The notes below the pieces were generated by a model. That model did no database searches. It had not been told where the DNA came from and saw only the letters and a program-made list of their open reading frames with translations. 15,150 bases of DNA from Candidatus Saccharimonadota bacterium (GTDB taxonomy: Bacteria > Eremiobacterota > Xenobia > Xenobiales > Xenobiaceae). Below, piece by piece: positions 13,591 to 15,150 of the stretch (position 1 is the first letter of the stretch; each line of letters starts with the position of its first letter). The translations under genes were made by a program, and so were the position numbers. The stretch covers positions 1 to 15,150 of the forward strand of contig SFMI01000035.1 of assembly GCA_004554425.1 (NCBI GenBank), given 5' to 3'.

Positions 13591-14304
13591 ATGTTTTTGA
13601 AGCTTACATATAGAAAGATTTTCAGCTTTTTGGCTTTCCTTTTAATTGTGGGCCTTTTGTGCCCGGTGCAAGCTTTGGCGGCTAAAGCTAAGGTCTCTCG
13701 CGGTAAAGTTAGCAAAAATGGTGATGCCGTTACTTACAACTTTAAATATACAGCTGCTTCCAATTGCAATACCCGCTTTAAGACTAAACTTGTTAATGCT
13801 GATGGTTATGTCTTAGCTAGATGGGACGATATTGATGTCGCTAAGGGCAAGTCTCATAAAGAGCCACAAAGGCTGACTAATGTCAGTAAATTGCCAGCTA
13901 AAGGCGATTTGTTTATCGTGATTAAAGCTCAGCCTGCTGCTGGTGGCAGTGAAGGCGAGTTCGGCAGTTGGAAATTTGCCTTTAACCGTTCGGGTAAGCC
14001 GGCTATTTATTGCACTTCAGTTAAAAAAGCCAATAACAATGGCGAAACAGTCCAAAGATTTAAATTCCGCTTTGAGGGCGCTTATCCCAAGCATAGTAAA
14101 ATTCGAGTGGAAATTTATAATTCTGACGGCATCAAGCTCGTTTCCAAAAATCGCACTGCTGGCAAATTTAAAGGTAACTATACTTTCAATTGGAATGGCT
14201 ACCCCGATAAAGGCGGTTTGATGTGCAAAAATGGCAAATATATCGTCAAGTATTGGATCGAAAACTCTAAGCCCAAACAAAAAGAAGTCAACTTGAAGTT
14301 CTAA
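13591..14304 (+). CDS. Exported protein with two Ig-like domains, second of FlgD type
   Basis: 237 residues. AGGAGG lies 5 bases before the ATG. A signal peptide (MFLKLTYRK, then a hydrophobic core) probably ends at QALA before AKAK, residue 30. The mature part has two similar beta-rich units, about 34-135 and 140-237. Each has a strand ending in FKY or FRF, an N-x-DG turn (NADGYVL at 69, NSDGIKL at 177) and later a strand with I-x-V or a similar pattern. The second unit ends with the FlgD-Ig-like signature W-N-G-x(5)-GG...NGKYIVKYWI (201-223). In many bacteria such domains occur in surface or secretion-linked proteins, not only flagella; no flagellar gene is in the window. It is basic and small, so perhaps a periplasmic or surface adaptor. 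It sits between a small membrane protein and a lipoprotein gene. Confidence 0.85.
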   Translation: MFLKLTYRKIFSFLAFLLIVGLLCPVQALAAKAKVSRGKVSKNGDAVTYNFKYTAASNCNTRFKTKLVNADGYVLARWDDIDVAKGKSHKEPQRLTNVSKLPAKGDLFIVIKAQPAAGGSEGEFGSWKFAFNRSGKPAIYCTSVKKANNNGETVQRFKFRFEGAYPKHSKIRVEIYNSDGIKLVSKNRTAGKFKGNYTFNWNGYPDKGGLMCKNGKYIVKYWIENSKPKQKEVNLKF

Positions 14305-14347
14305 GCGGACTTGGCTCAAATATTTTAGCTTAAGGAGTGAAAAATTG

Positions 14348-15150
14348 ATGAATTATAAAGGCGCTGTCTGTGCTCTGGCTTTAGTGGCTGCTTTTAGTAT
14401 TGGTTGTACAGCTAAAAGTGCCAATCAGGCCGCCGAGCAGGCTAAATCTGCCGCTTCTGAAGTTGTTGCTGTTTCGGAAGAAGCCAAACCTGCGGTTGAA
14501 GTTGCTCAAAATGACGAAAATATTCCAGTTTTGAGTTCAAAAGTCAACCCTAACTTTAAGGTAATTGGTTCTTATTACAGAGAAAATAGCAGCCAGTATA
14601 ATAATGGCATTTTAGTAATTACCGATTTTAGCGAAGGCTTGAAAATTTTCGAATTTAATATTCTTAGCGGTAGTGAGGCTAACGATTCGGCTACCAGTTA
14701 TCGTTTGGCCGGTGTTTTTAATGTCGACTTAGATAAAGTTGGACAAGGTGAATTTGATAGTATTGTGGCCGGACAGAATGGTAAGATTCATTTTGAGTTG
14801 AGTAAAGACGGTAAAATGATTAACGTAACTGCTGAAGGCCCAAAAAATCAAGTATATGTAGGCAGTTATTCTTACTATCACCCCGGTTTTGATATTAGTC
14901 TCGGTTTGGCTAAGGCTGTATTGGAAGAATTGCCCGGCGCTGTTACTGGTTTAACTCAAGCTGCAGGTAAATATACCATTAAACTTTTTGATAATGAAGA
15001 TCCTTTGCTTGGCATTTACTATGAAGTAGAAGCTATAGACAAGCGTGATCAAGTGATTGGAAGTTATCTTGTTTCTAAAGATTTGCAATCGGTAGTGCGC
15101 ACTGACATTGGAGATTTGAAAGCTATTCGCGGTGATTTGACTCCAGAAAT
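14348..15150 (+). CDS. Lipoprotein, 3' end outside the window
   Basis: About 267 codons are visible and the frame is still open at the window end. The N-terminus MNYKGAVCALAL ends in FSIGC with Cys20, a lipobox-like site (Ser at -3 is less common). A charged, Ala/Glu/Val-rich linker follows (about 21-60), then a folded region of alternating strands (FKVIGSYYRENSSQ, GILVITDFSEGLKIFEFN, YRLAGVFNVD, FELSKDGKMINVTAEG, VYVGSYSYYHPG). Then a helix (LGLAKAVLEEL) and a further piece with IYYEVEAIDKRDQVIGSYLVSKD. The first folded part resembles small beta-barrel lipoprotein domains that bind ligands, but no family is recognised. AAGGAG lies 9 bases ahead of the ATG; a TTG directly before it is an equal-frame alternative. 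It is 43 bases behind the Ig-like protein gene with no terminator, so probably in the same operon. Confidence 0.85.
   Translation, partial: MNYKGAVCALALVAAFSIGCTAKSANQAAEQAKSAASEVVAVSEEAKPAVEVAQNDENIPVLSSKVNPNFKVIGSYYRENSSQYNNGILVITDFSEGLKIFEFNILSGSEANDSATSYRLAGVFNVDLDKVGQGEFDSIVAGQNGKIHFELSKDGKMINVTAEGPKNQVYVGSYSYYHPGFDISLGLAKAVLEELPGAVTGLTQAAGKYTIKLFDNEDPLLGIYYEVEAIDKRDQVIGSYLVSKDLQSVVRTDIGDLKAIRGDLTPE

Noticed and set aside
13591..14304. Flagellar hook-capping protein FlgD
   Set aside because: Only the Ig-like signature is shared; the protein has a signal peptide, lacks the FlgD N-terminal part and has no flagellar neighbours.

Overview
The window looks like a stretch of an anaerobic, gut-type bacterial chromosome with moderate GC by eye. 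Evidence for this is indirect. There is a YgfK/SsnA pair of the kind linked to anaerobic purine breakdown, a radical SAM enzyme, good Shine-Dalgarno sites (AGGAGG, AAGGAG, GGAG), two lipoproteins with lipoboxes and two Sec-exported proteins. The phylum cannot be fixed from the sequence. I see no rRNA, tRNA, insertion sequence, CRISPR or phage gene.

Layout. (1) 1-1308, + strand: the tail of one protein and a complete lipoprotein that share a C-terminal module. The lipoprotein carries that module twice, so this is a small family built by duplication. It ends at a terminator that probably works in both directions. (2) 1437-7012, - strand: ssnA (aminohydrolase), ygfK (998-residue flavin/Fe-S oxidoreductase) and, after a long hairpin, amrS (AmmeMemoRadiSam radical SAM enzyme). 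This is the metabolic core of the window, and ssnA-ygfK appears to use codons typical of high expression. (3) 7273-10112, + strand: two unrecognised low-complexity proteins. One is Pro/Ala-rich with a duplicated SPLRPY...PYIPG motif. The other is a single-pass membrane protein with 4.7 nearly identical 26-residue Gly/Gln/Tyr/Asn repeats on its N-terminal side. A strong terminator follows. (4) 10298-11284, + strand: a PfkB-family, adenosine-kinase-like kinase. (5) 11447-13042, - strand: an exported protein with a carboxypeptidase-regulatory-like domain and a YVTN beta-propeller. It converges on the kinase gene across a perfect 15-bp bidirectional terminator. (6) 13321-15150, + strand: a probable envelope operon of a small two-helix membrane protein, an exported protein with two Ig-like domains (FlgD type), and a lipoprotein cut off by the window end.

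How they work together. SsnA and YgfK are the only pair whose joint role can be argued from known families: hydrolytic deamination and reductive chemistry on purine-like compounds. AmrS may share their transcript. The kinase could salvage nucleosides, but its substrate is not shown. Most other products are envelope proteins that look specific to this lineage. The best candidate for something undescribed is the pair of low-complexity proteins at 7273-10112.
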